A DNA stretch of 49,248 nt. Source: Teratosphaeria epicoccoides (Eukaryota; Ascomycota; Dothideomycetes; Mycosphaerellales; Teratosphaeriaceae). Below, piece after piece: positions 9,649 through 20,607 of this stretch. The translations under genes and the position numbers were made by a program. The notes under the pieces are model-generated. The model was not told where the DNA came from. It saw only the letters and a program-made list of their open reading frames with translations, and searched no databases. Each line of letters opens with the position of its first letter. Within the stretch, counting starts at the first letter, position 1. Location of the stretch: contig JADDMT010000173.1 in NCBI GenBank assembly GCA_021401465.1, forward strand, positions 1 to 49,248. Direction: 5' to 3'.

Positions 9649-12600
9649 TTAGCATATTCGTGCTACCTAAGGTCTAGGCATGTAGGATCTAGTTATCAGG
9701 CATACTATCTGTGACTCTGACAAGACCTAAGACGACAGAAGACGACTAATTAGCGACTAAGTATAATCCTACCGTTACAAAGTAGCCTGCTATATAGGTG
9801 TTAAGATAGTCGACTAGACACATCTCGAAAACCTGACTATGAATAGCTACATGCTGCCATTTACAGGCCTCTCTATAGCTTAAGTTCTACTTCTGGATAG
9901 ACAGCTATCTCTACTCTCCGCCTGCTGTTATAGTCTTAAGGTTAATGTTAGCTACGAGATTAGTCAAGTAATTAATGTTCAAGATTCCGTTTAATCGCTA
10001 AGGTATAGGAACAATGTTCTTCTGTCTAATCTCCCGCACATACGTCAATTAAACCTAGATGTTAAAGAACATAATCTTGAGCTCTTGTTTCCCGCATAGA
10101 CAGCATTATAGAGTGCTAATGTTCTGCCTCTTAATTTTGACCTCGTCTTTAAACGTGTAGTACATGACGTTCTACGTAAGAGGTAAGGTTAACAGTGTTC
10201 CTAGGCGACTTGCTTAGACGGCTATACATGCATACTTCTATCTCTTATTTTTATCTCTAACTACCTGTCATGTTTGTCTCGCTCGCCTCGATCACAACTA
10301 GCAGGGAGATCGATTCTAACTCTTACACTATCTGCGTAGCATAGTACTACGCAGTAAAGCTGCCTAATTATCTTTGAAACTACGTACGCGTTATCTCCCC
10401 TATATCGCTCTGTTCCCCTACATTAGTTGTCGTTCGCAGCCATAGTGTGTAGCTAGATGTTATATAGCGTAGACAGTCACTACACTGTCAGGACTAGTAA
10501 GTTCTAATAATATCGTGAACACATCTAACTAGTTAGTAGTCTAGCCCTTAGACTAAACTTTTAGTCTAATAGACCTTAGTCTGCTTTGCAGCTTTGCTAC
10601 TACCTATTATCAGAGTATCGCTTAGCACCTCTATTTCTTACCTGCTAAGGCTCTTAGTTAGTTAGTATCATGCACTTAATAATGAGTAACTCTCTGCTGT
10701 TGCCTCTAGACTTCTTAGTACAGCGATTTCCTGGCATTGAATTTCCTACATGATACTAGACTAACTTCTAGACTAGGCCTACTAAACTCCTCGCGGCATG
10801 GACCTGTATTAGTCATTTAGCTATGTATTATACTCTGACAGTATAATAGCATTATTAAGACTACGCTGTCCTTTAAACACAGGTAGCGTCCTACAACTCT
10901 ACTAAACAAGAATTAGAGACAAGGTTAGGAAGGCAGATCACGAGGTCAGGTTAGAGACGTTAGAGATTCTGTCAGGCAACTAAGAACGCGACGAGCGTTC
11001 TAGAGGTAGAGCGAGAATTGTTAGCAGAGCAGACGTATACGCTTAAGATAGTCAAGCACAAAGACATTTAGAAAAGGTCTAAGTGTAATTAGAATTACTA
11101 ATCGAGACTCGCTATCATTAGTAGTGTACCTAGAGCGTATATTGTAGAGCCCGCGCAGGCCGTAAGGGAGGCTTACGAGGGTATTCTAGACGACTTAACT
11201 CGTGAACAGGTGAAACAGATAGCGAGGGCTACTATAAAGGAGTAGTATTATGTCCTAGGTCGCGTTAAAGAGATCGTTCAAGTTAAGAAATATAGTGCTC
11301 TACATGCTATTATTCCGCCTGCTTTTAAGAAGTATTTAGGTTACTAGACAGACCGATCCTAGCAAGGCTATACCTTAAAGATTCCTTGCCCTCTCTTAAT
11401 ACTATAGGCATACTAGGCATGTAGACATAGCCTCTAAAAATAGGATCAATGACTTTAGTAATAGTGACTAATTTACCGCATACTATATCTCCTAATTTCT
11501 TCATTATAGAGCTATTATGATCTATGCGACTACAACTCCGCGTAAGCTTCTCTGCTTAGCATTAGTCTGCTTTACTACTTCTAACTAATAGAATGATTAC
11601 GCAGACCTCTCTGATTCTACTTTCATTACTAAGCTTAAGAAAGCTAGGCCTTAAGCGCAAAATTAACACGTGGCAATTTTGCGTAAGTAGTACTAGTTAG
11701 CCTACAATTAGCCTTGATAGATAGCTGCTATGCACTTTAGGGTTTGACATAGATCTACACGTTAACTATAACAACATCAATTAAAGCTATTATAACGTTA
11801 TTCTGTAGCTAGAGGCTATGCTATACAAGCATTCTTACTAGTTAGGACCTACTAAGCTCTCTGTGTTTTAGATTAGACTAGGTCAAGAACCTATAAATTT
11901 AGGGACTCTAGATAGGCTTTTAGATGCTATAGCATGTCTTAATATATGCAAGGCTACGCTGAGAATAAGCATGCTGATTAGGGCATAGTAGTAAGGTAAT
12001 TTTGTAATCTAGAGAGCTAAATTCTGCAAGAACTCAAGGTAATTCTTACAAAGTCTAGTGGCGCGAAACTGCAGTTTAGAAGAGGCAAGAAGCAAGCAGC
12101 TTAAGTCGTACCTAAGGAGACCTATTATTAGCACTAACGTTTGCTTAACAGGCTGTAATATAAGATTCCCTGACTAAAGAATACTCGTTACTATACTAGC
12201 TATCTGTATAACTGTCCTCTAGTTAGTCTCTATGTAAACTACTAATTTACAATGTACTAGGCAATAATTCTTTAGGCAACAATCTACTAGTAATGATTTC
12301 TTAGTTAATGACTTACTAGTTAATGACTTACTAGTTAATGACACCTCCTGTCCTGCTTTTTCCTTGTCTAAGCTAGTTAGACTTCATGACATAACGACTA
12401 CTAACTAGGACGACCTGATATTACTATCTAGAATGCTAAATACTTCTCTACACTAAGGTACTATCCTACACTAATGTACTTTCTCCCTTTATTAGTTAAA
12501 CTTGTAACTAATGTCATCTAAAAATATCGATTAGCTAGTCTATAACTACCCCTTCTAGGTATACAAACAAATGTACTTATATAAGACTAAGTATAATTAG

Positions 12601-13084
12601 TCTGACTAATTCCGTTTCTCGCTAAATATATTAACATAGAATTTGTTATTAGCAGATTAGGGACTTACTTATTTGCATTTCTTGGCTTCTTAGTTCATAA
12701 CTAGAGCTCTCTAAGCTGCTAAGTTGTTTGAGTCTATTAGGGTACTACTATTAACGCTACTAAACAGAGCTCTAGATAATGACTAAGGATTAACAGATCT
12801 GACTTCTAGAGATATTATAATACTACAGGCTTTTTACACTAGGCTACCTATTAGAAGAGTAGCTTCAGAAGTTAGAAACATTGACGTTATGCTTAAGAAG
12901 GTAGTAATAGCTCATGATTAAGGTAGCTAAATAATCTACTACATTTATACTACTTTAGACATATAGTATAATCCTTTACTCTCTTCTATAGCTACTATGT
13001 CTATGCTATAGTAGCGTAGTCTTTTTGCTAGATTTTGTTAGTAACTTACTAATAATACCTCTAGTAAGGACAATCTATAGCTTG
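9649..13084. other. Unclassified RIP-mutated block G
   Basis: This block has the same CTAG-rich, TGG/CCA-poor composition as the retroelements, so it is probably repeated elsewhere, but I find no retroelement motif in it. Plus-strand frames with protein-like stretches between TAG/TAA stops are seen at about 10973-11440 (AYEGILDDLTREQVKQIA) and about 11740-13060 (SRDIIILQAFYTRLPIRRVA near 12830). The minus strand of about 9850-10250 also reads partly open. A 15-bp unit is repeated in tandem at 12298-12342, and a hairpin with 9-bp arms lies at 11656-11683. Copy A seems to have inserted at its left edge. Confidence 0.4.
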
Positions 13085-13104
13085 TCAGCTATACGTTGAG
13101 GCTA

Positions 13105-13150
13105 GATGCATCGCCCGGGATGCATCGCCCGGGATGCATCGCCCGCCCGG
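13105..13150. repeat. Short tandem repeat, 14-bp unit GATGCATCGCCCGG, 3 copies
   Basis: Two exact units (13105-13118, 13119-13132) and a third lengthened by CCCG. It lies within 25 bp of the switch from RIP-type sequence to the GC-richer island. Confidence 0.85.
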
Positions 13151-13464
13151 CGGAGCGATCGTCTTGCCCAAGCGACAAGCAGAGAAAGGATGATGCACCA
13201 GTGAAGCCTCCTTCTCCAGGGTTTCTTCGAAAATTTGCAAATACTCACACGCTAGTACATGCAAAAGCAGTATATTTTGCATCGCTCGTATCGGTACTGG
13301 ATGATTTATGGAGTTTCAAATCACATGGGAGTTTGCGCTCCGTATGATGCCATCAGGAACACACACCGGGAATGCTACGTCCAAGTTTCGCACCGTCGCC
13401 GCCTCCAGAGAGCGTTCCGCCACACTCCCTCAGCTGACCTCGCTGGCTTTTCTATCGGTCAGTC

Positions 13465-14482
13465 ATGCCGTACAAGCTTGATTGCGCGTGTAAATGGCGT
13501 GGCTTGGCTGGGGCAGACTGCGGGGAGGGGAGGGGTGACGATGCGAGAGAGAACCGCGTCATCTCGGAGCAACAGCACGAGAATGGTCAGAAATTCCAAA
13601 ATGTTGTTCAGGAGTCCGTGGACGCAAGCGAGACCAATCGAACCTCCGAGACGAGCATCAGGACCTGGGCGAGAGAGTTGGCACGCGCCAGAATGACGCA
13701 GCCCGGATTGTCTCGACCAGCAGGGCGGACAGTCACCCGGGAAGGGTGTTCAGGCAGCTGTGGACAGGCAGACGTCTGTAGCAGCGCATCAGGCAAGCCC
13801 AGGGGATCTCCCCGTATGCTCCCTGACGCTGCTCACGGGCTTGATAATGATACAGACAGAAGCAACAGCGATGACGATGAAGACCACGACCACGATCTCG
13901 ACACCATCAACGACGGCAGCTCTGGTGCGAACGACGAATTGCTCAACCGACTCTGGCCCCGCCTGGTCGTACAGCATCCCGCTTTCTCCTTGCCATTAAG
14001 CTCCGTCATTGGGCTCGCATCCTGGGCTACTGAATCCCGCACTGCACTCAGGTGGCTGGCGCTGGACCATTGCGGAGCAAGAGCGCGAGGTGAAGAGAAG
14101 GTCAGCATGGAGTTCATGGAGCGTCTTGGTGGCACAATCATGCAGGTAGGCAATCGAACAGAAGGGTTTCACGCATGTCTTCCGCAATATTGAAGAGCAG
14201 GAGACACGCGAGACTGCTGGAAAAGGACAAACACACGAGTCGGCACTGTTGCACGCTGCGGCAGAGGCCATGGACACATCGCGGTCCCTCCGCGCGCGCA
14301 CTGGGCGTAGGCGCTGTTGGAAGAGCTTCACGCTCGGGCTTGTGCACGTTTTGGGCAACGACGCTGTCGACGTCTTCTAGGAGGCACGGAACTCAGGGTC
14401 TGTTCTGGATATGATGCTGAAGCAGCGGGCCCAGTCCTCAGCAGGCATCGTCAGCGACCTCGTTCTTCGAGACCAAGATTGA
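13465..14482 (+). pseudogene. Decayed gene P1, hypothetical protein
   Basis: The first part is an open frame of 242 codons (13465-14193) from ATG, the longest uninterrupted frame in the island. Its C-terminal half is the more convincing part: an acidic run (DDDEDHDHD near 13870) followed by LWPRLVVQHPAFSLPLSS and MEFMERLGGTIMQ. Near 14158 the likely reading moves to another frame (FTHVFRNIEEQETRETAGKG, then KSFTLGLVHVLGNDAVDVF). That frame continues to a TGA at 14480 with one internal TAG at 14378, where CAG would give Gln. This looks like one frameshift and one C-to-T stop in an old gene. No domain is recognised; the upstream part (13259-13700) reads plausibly in two frames, so the start is uncertain. 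Confidence 0.35.
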
Positions 14483-14825
14483 TCAGGCTAGCCGGCATAG
14501 TCAGGCTGCGTGATTTGTTCTGCAACGATTGGGAGATACAGTTTGAGGTCAAGCTCGATTTCGTAGCGCTCGAGCGTCTCATATATTGATGATGGGTGTC
14601 GACAGTTAATGTAATGTAATCAGACTTGTTCGACTGCAGCACCTCAGATCAGGTTGGACGGCATAGATTGGCACATCCCAATTTGGAACTCCATACTTGT
14701 GCTGTGGTGAGCCCTTTGGCAAGCGTTTTGCTTTTAGTCGCGCGAACGCCGTCCGCCCAAGTTGACCTCCGATGATCCCGTCGCGGGCAGGGCAGGTGGA
14801 CGACGATGCCGCACGGTAGATACGT

Positions 14826-15940
14826 ATGGCCTCAAGAAGCGTGAGCAGTCTGTCAGTCTAACACAAGCAGATGGATGAGCGACAGTATGCGGAGCGGCTG
14901 ATGACTCGATATGGCAAAACCAACAGAGAAGCTCCGACGTCCACGCGAGTATTCGAACGGTTGTGCAGCGTATACGGAAGATTTGCACGAAAAAGAGCGA
15001 ACAAATTCCAGCCATGCTCACAGTGAGGAGCTCACCAGGCGCGCTACTACTCAATACGATCACGAGAACCAGGAAGTTCTCACCGACAATTCAAAGCTCT
15101 TAGGAGTTTGCCTTCGTCCGAGAGAATGGACAAGATCAAGAAGACTGCCGCGGCGTACCTCGCGACGGCGCAGGTGAAGGGTTGTGGATATCGGGAGTCC
15201 ACTGACGTTTCCCGGAAGAGTACTTGCCGGCAAGTGGTATCAATTGATGTGACGGAGAGAATATGTATACCATACATCGCATCCGCTCTTGTGCTCAAGT
15301 TGATCCACAGCGAACAAGCCCGGTCTCAGGAAAGTGGACTTGTGTATCGCAGTAGAGCGTCAGGGTCGTCCCGACTCGCTGAAGCATTCATCACTACTTC
15401 ATCTAGACTGAGTACGGAATTGTACAAGACAAGTCCCTCGCCACAGGCCTCGAGACGAAGTGTGACGAATGACTAGAGGTGGATCAGCACTGAGCAGCGG
15501 CCCACATGCAGGTACCATGTTCCGGAAGCCGATGCCGTGTGCGAGTGCGACTCAACGGAAAGCTCTGTAATGTGCACCGCTCCAACGCCATCGCCCTGGG
15601 ACTCGAGACGTTTGGAGTCTACTACCATGCAGCACCCTCCATCAATGTTGCACGCGATGTGCATGGAGTCCGGCAAAGGCATCGTCAGGTAAATTGAAGC
15701 GGGGCGGCGGTGCGCTCCAGCCCATGTATGAATCTGGATGCAGCAAATTCAGCTCAATCATGACAACTCGTCTGATGAGTCTTGCGGAGACGGGGCATTG
15801 GCGTTCGACATGCTGTCTGAACACGACTCCACCTATTTCGTGTTCCCCCTCGCAGGAACTTCAAATGCTATTGGGGTATCTCTTGAAGGTGTACGCTGCT
15901 TCAGGACTTTAGTACACACATTTCCTGATCGACAATTGAC
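14826..15940 (+). pseudogene. Decayed gene P2, long frame with five stops
   Basis: One plus-strand frame from ATG at 14826 stays open to 16142 except for TAA at 14859, TGA at 15024, TAG at 15474, TAA at 15690 and TGA at 15729. About 17 stops would be expected by chance over this length at this base composition. All five become sense codons (CAA, CGA, CAG) by a single C-to-T change. Readable stretches include DERQYAERLMTRYGKTNRE (near 14874) and DESCGDGALAFDMLSEHDS (near 15770). The end is set at 15940 because the next frame (P3) is more convincing from 15941. No domain is recognised; with few Cys/His pairs and no membrane span, no function is offered. Confidence 0.45.
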
Positions 15941-17113
15941 ATGTGTGTGCGAACCACGACTTCTTCCACATGCGGCCATTCCAAGGTCCGCATCTATCCT
16001 TGTGCTACTGGCCATCGCAGTCGCTGCGCAAAGCCCCAGGAGCGTCAGATGGACTGTGATGAGCTCTGTGTGGCATGCCAGTGCTCTGAGTTCAATCGGA
16101 CTTCCTTCGAGCACAACGCTGGCTGTCGCACGGAACGTGTAGCCAGCGCAGGAAACTCAATTCCACCCTCGACATCGGATCGATCGAGCCAACATTCCTC
16201 GGGAACGGCATCTTCAGCAGTCTCGCAGCGGCGTCAACAAGCAGCGAGTGCTACATTACCGGCATCGTCCATACCTGCTTCTCCGCCAGCGCTCGAAACA
16301 ATTCAGAACTCCGTCGACGGCGAATTCATCATCGTTTTGACCAACCAGCTCTCTTCGCCTTTCTCATCGATCTGCGCCACGGTCGGGCAGACTGCTTCTG
16401 CTACGCCGCGATACCGTCCGTGGGACGCGGACTGAGAAGGAGAATCTGGCAGGCCTGAAGCGCGGCAGTGCCGTTTGGGTTGGCGAGGTTGCTCATGCAG
16501 GCAGATGGGTTGACGTGGCCCGAGCTCGACGTCGTCTGCGGAGGATGTGCTCGGGCAGCGCGAAGCCCATGCGCTACTATATGAGGGAGGTAGTCTTGAG
16601 GGGTGCGAAGGGCGTAGTATCTATGAGGCTAGGACTGATGAAGATAAAACAAGCGCGATGGATGAGTGTTTCGACTTGAGTCGGTATGTGATATTACAGA
16701 CGCCTGGTGTGTGCATCGCATCGCAGCTTTCTTGTTGTTATTGTCATCGGTCACAAATGGTGGAGCTCGTTGCTACTCTCCGGCAGAGCGACATTGACTG
16801 CTTCACTACCTGGAGATTAGATCTGCGAGAGGGCGCTCGGTCGAGTGACTCTGCCTGGTCTGTGGTGCTGAAACAATGTTTCTAACAGCCAACAGTCGCC
16901 TCACATCCACAAGCACATTCACGTTCCGAGACCCATTGCGGTATCAGGTTCCCAACGTTATACTCATTCGGGATGCTCTGTGCGGGAATGCTAATTCAGG
17001 TCCGCAGAGACGTCGAGCTCCATGCTGTGCTTCCCAGGTCCTGCTCTCCTCACATGCCTAATATATGTAATGCGCTTCATAACCCCACTCCGACGGCATT
17101 GACATCGATATGA
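15941..17113 (+). pseudogene. Decayed gene P3, Cys-rich N-terminus (first 164 codons intact)
   Basis: A frame from ATG at 15941 that is open for 164 codons, stops at TGA 16433, and continues with only two further stops (TGA 16511, TAA 16883) to TGA 17111: 3 internal stops in about 390 codons. All three revert to Arg or Gln codons by one C-to-T change. The N-terminus is MCVRTTTSSTCGH with more Cys at about residues 21, 29, 39, 43, 46, 48 and 62, a layout common in short uncharacterised Pezizomycotina proteins with probable metal-binding Cys/His pairs (recalled from memory, not searched). The 164-codon frame could be a complete small protein. A rival frame at 16341-16677 (KENLAGLKRGSAVWVGEVAH) also reads well, so an old frameshift near 16400 is possible. 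Confidence 0.45.
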
Positions 17114-18343
17114 GCCGGACAGGGTTTCCGCACAAGACTTTGGGAATTCAGATAATGAGAGCGATAGCACCACACCCCGACCTAGAAGCCGCTCGAAGCA
17201 GTAAAGGGTCGAGCTCATGTTTCCCTATACTAACGCACCACTCCTACCTTTCGCCTGATACCTCCTCAGAACTCGATCTGTTCGGCCGATTGAACTTAGC
17301 AAAGGCGTTGTCGACGCCCCCACGTTTGTGTAGACCGCCGGCTAGCTAGCCACCAAGTGGACGTGCATCGACAACCCAAGCCGTTGATTCACATGGTAAG
17401 GGTGTTGTTGTTTTAGTGGAATGGACTTTGCTGTTCACTGCACATGACAGTGTGTGCCAAACAGCAAAAGCAGGTCCGAAGGCTAGGCTCATATGCCGGC
17501 CTAGGTGAACAAAGGTAGTGCATCGATAGAAAACAGCCGTGGCTTATGCAGCTTGATTGGCTAATAGACATCTTCGGGAAGACAGGCTTTGATTGCAGAG
17601 CCTTTCAGAAGCAGACCCGTCGCTGTAGGTGTTCTATGCGAAATCCTGCTTGCTTGCAGGCAGGTCAATGACCAATGACTGCGGCTTGCCGCCGCGGAGT
17701 CAATTTGCTTGACGTGTTGTCGAGGAGATGCTCAATTCGTTCTCTTCAAGCACACTGCATTCTTCTCGAGATTCTGGCGAAGCGAAGCAATGCTCTAATT
17801 GTCCTGGTCCAAGAGTTGTGAGATAAGAAGAGTCAGGCACAGATCTCTGACGGCTTCGATGATAGGAATGCCCTGTCCCGAACGTGATAGGATTCAACGT
17901 CGAAGTATCTACGGACGCTACTCAGCTTCTCGACGTCGGCTCTACGCAAGCGAGCGATCGATGAAGGATTTCCACTCGCAGTCATGGGTGGTGATCGACC
18001 GAATGCCTCTCGCTACTCGGCTATCTCAACCCCGACTCACTCGACACCAGAATTCCGGAGCTGCGGCGGCGCGAGCAGAAGAGGCAGGACGGGCTGTCAT
18101 TACTGATCACCCCGTTAGCGCCATCTAAAAGGTTGCGGCTCCTCTCCTGCGCTGCAGGCGGGACAAGTGATGGCAGATGAGCATACCTGCGCGCCGTATT
18201 CCTCTACTCCTCCCTCTCGCGCCTCGCCTCTCCTCGGCACGACTCTGCGCTAGGTGATCACATCCCGCACCGGCTGCTTCCACACTCCGGCGTAGGAAGC
18301 TGACGACACGAGTTCACCTGTACGGAACCCGGACCTACCTCTT
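17114..18343. other. Island sequence with no supportable gene
   Basis: Frames here are short. The minus strand of 17700-18128 gives protein-like phrases, but its stop density (about eight in 143 codons) is what chance predicts, so I make no call. No RNA gene, repeat or regulatory element is seen. Confidence 0.5.
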
Positions 18344-18690
18344 TCATCTCGCTGGGCGGAGGAGGCAATGCTCGCACTCGAAGTCATAGTCTTCCTGACG
18401 TAGTGTGCCGTGTATCGAAAGAGGGTGGGACGATGCCACAGCCTTCGATTTCCACATGACCGCAATCCTGTCCACGGCACGGCCAGACAAGTGGCCGCGG
18501 CAAGCTTTGCCGGTCTCGTCTCGCTCGCTATCCTGATTGCTGTCATCCGAGAATGATCCTGGAAGCCGACCCACCTAGTCCCCTTACCTTCCGCCTCTTC
18601 TGCATCGTACTGAAACCCGCTCGCCTTGCCTCTGCTCTCGTTCGAGACCTCTGCCTCCTTATTCCCTGTGCAGCGCGCTTTATTGTCATG
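18344..18690 (-). pseudogene. Decayed gene fragment P4 with a frameshift
   Basis: On the minus strand one frame is open from about 18690 (NKEAEVSNESRGKASGFQYD, then EEAEGKGTRWVGFQDHSR). Near 18560 a second frame takes over with the better composition (FSDDSNQDSERDETGKACRG, then LRQEDYDFECEHC) and ends at TGA 18346-18344. The join needs a one-base shift, so this looks like a frameshifted relic of an acidic, polar protein. A rival reading of the first frame continues intact to 18250. No domain is recognised and no start codon is clear. Confidence 0.3.
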
Positions 18691-18810
18691 GAATCAATCG
18701 AAGAGGACGAGGCGTTCGACATGTGGATGTAGCTGGTGAGGCGACACGATGGGGTCGCCGTTGGGGCCTGCCATTCCGATTGATGCTAGTCGCGGCGGCG
18801 TGGAGGCGAG

Positions 18811-18985
18811 CGGGTGATCGTGCTGATTGTACAGGCGGCGGCGGCGCGCAGGGAAGCGCGTGAAGGTACTGACGGTACAGGCGGCAGCGCGGACGTAAGT
18901 GAGGGAGGGTGCTGATGGCACAGGCGGCGGCGGCGCGGAGGGAAGCTGAGGAGGATGCTGATGGTACAGGCGGCGGCGGCGGCAT
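18811..18985. repeat. Minisatellite, 43-46 bp unit, about 4 copies
   Basis: The phrase GTACAGGCGGCGGCGGC with small changes starts at about 18829, 18875, 18918 and 18964, each followed by a GGAAGC/GTGAAG/GAGG-type spacer and a GCTGAT lead-in. GC-rich and imperfect; seen directly in the sequence. Confidence 0.8.
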
Positions 18986-20190
18986 TGGCGGGTGGCTTGA
19001 CCAGGGCCGTTGATGACGGTCGGTATCTTTATCAGAAGGAATGGCGTGTCTTGGGGGGCATGCCGCAGAACCTACAATGGACAATGCTGCAGTTACCCGA
19101 CACCCACGAGGTGAGACAACAACCAGCAGAGAGAAGAGGTGCGGTTCTGCCAGTGCATACGCGCTTCATGCACGCTGCAGGCTGTTGTCTCCTACGTACT
19201 GGTGGAAGCAATCCTTCCGCCATTTCCTGTCCCCCCGTCCAGCCATCCTCCCTCCACTTCCTGCCCTATTCCCGTCCATCGCCGCCCTCCAAACATCCTC
19301 CGCGGTGTTCCCCTCCTTCCGTCACGACAACATACATGGTCCACCTGAGCGCGCGCGAGAGAAGAGGGAGGGCGCGAAGGGGATGACGAGGTGCGTTGAA
19401 GGAGAGAAGAAGAGCATCTGAATGTGCACCTCCAGCGCTCAACTCCTTCCAGCGACGACCGCGGCAACCGTCTTCTGCCCTACGTCTCTTCCACTCGCTC
19501 CCGACGCTCATACCCATCCGAACTCACACATTAACCCTCCAACCAGACCAAATGCCATATACCATCTCCCATACATATCCTTCCCACCGCGCCATTCGTG
19601 CTCCTGCCGTGCCTGACTCGACCGTCGCGTTCGCAGTTGCCGGTTGTCTCTTGTGATCATGCGCGCAGGACAGAGGACTCGTCCGCGGTCGCCACTCGTG
19701 GTCGAACCGGGAGGGAGTCGTGATCGCTGCCGCACCGCCTGTTTCGAAAAAGTGTGCCGCGCGAGTCATGCACGCGGGACAGCGGGCGGGATCGAGTCTG
19801 AGAAAAGGTCAAGAGTCAGCCAAGAACACCCACAACTCATCATCATCAGCATCATCAGACAATACCTTGATCATTTGCCAATTGACCGCGCCGCTCCAGC
19901 TCTTCTACCCATCTGCGCCTCCGTCGTCGAGTCCGTCGTCAAGACAGGCGTCCCCGTCGAGCACACACCGAGACCGAATCCGGGAGGGCATAGGGAGGCG
20001 GAGCGGAGGGAAAGCGGGCGCGTGATGCACGATGGATGCACGCGTCGGCTCGCTGAGTTGAGCTGAGTTGCGATGCGGCTGTCAGGGAGGAAGACGACGG
20101 CGGAGAAATTTGATACGGGGGCGTCTGAATCTGAAGACCTACCTATGCTTCATGGCGCATCCTGATTGCGACAGCCAGGCCATCGCGAGC
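18986..20190. other. Pyrimidine-rich stretch with no supportable gene
   Basis: Between about 19200 and 19560 the plus strand is rich in C and T (many CCTCC, CCATC and TTCC blocks), as in some fungal promoters and 5' leaders. Several overlapping frames of 60-140 codons exist here in both strands (for example 19644-20066 plus), but GC-rich, pyrimidine-biased DNA gives such frames by chance and none has a recognisable motif. Confidence 0.4.
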
Positions 20191-20252
20191 CGTCTCGCAA
20201 CCTTTCCTCGCAACCTCCTCTCGCAATCCTCTCTCGCAACCCTTCTCGCAAG
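20191..20252. repeat. Short imperfect repeat of TCTCGCAACC, about 5 copies
   Basis: Units of about 12-14 bp (TCTCGCAACC, CCTCGCAACC, TCTCGCAATC, TCTCGCAACC, TCTCGCAAGC) follow one another; a further stray unit lies near 20333. Confidence 0.75.
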
Positions 20253-20415
20253 CTTCTCATGGCCCCGATGTGCGCGCTCCCTGACGCGATCCATCGCGGC
20301 ATACACGTGTATACAATTGAGACACGCAGGTCATCTCGCAACATGCACGGCAGTGCGCGATCGCACTCGCCCCTGCTGAAAGCAAGCGCTCCCAGTCACC
20401 CAGGCACATGATCCC

Positions 20416-20605
20416 GTCAATCACACCACGTCAACCATACTGCATGCAATCATACCGCGTCAATCATACCGCGTCATTCATATCGCGACGATCATACTGC
20501 GTCACTCATACCGCGTCAATCATATCGCGCGCGTCATTCACAACTGTCGATCATACCGCGCCATTCATACCGCATCAATCACACCTGTCGATCACACCGC
20601 ATCAA
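20416..20605. repeat. Minisatellite, 14-bp unit, about 13-14 copies
   Basis: Imperfect units of the form GTCAATCATACCGC run through this stretch. Variants differ mainly at C/T and G/A positions (CATATCGC, CATACTGC, CACACCGC), and two units are a few bases longer. It ends just before the ATG proposed for gene P5, so it would lie in that gene's promoter or leader. Confidence 0.85.
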
Positions 20606-20607
20606 TT

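Noticed and set aside
13833..14153. 106-codon minus-strand frame
   Set aside because: It is the complement of the acidic run and following part of P1; the Ser-rich run is what GAT/GAC repeats give on the other strand.
17700..18128. Minus-strand decayed gene
   Set aside because: The translation looks protein-like, but its eight stops in 143 codons equal chance expectation, so the impression is not evidence.
20416..20605. CRISPR array
   Set aside because: Units are 14 bp, imperfect and without unique spacers; this is a minisatellite in a eukaryotic setting.
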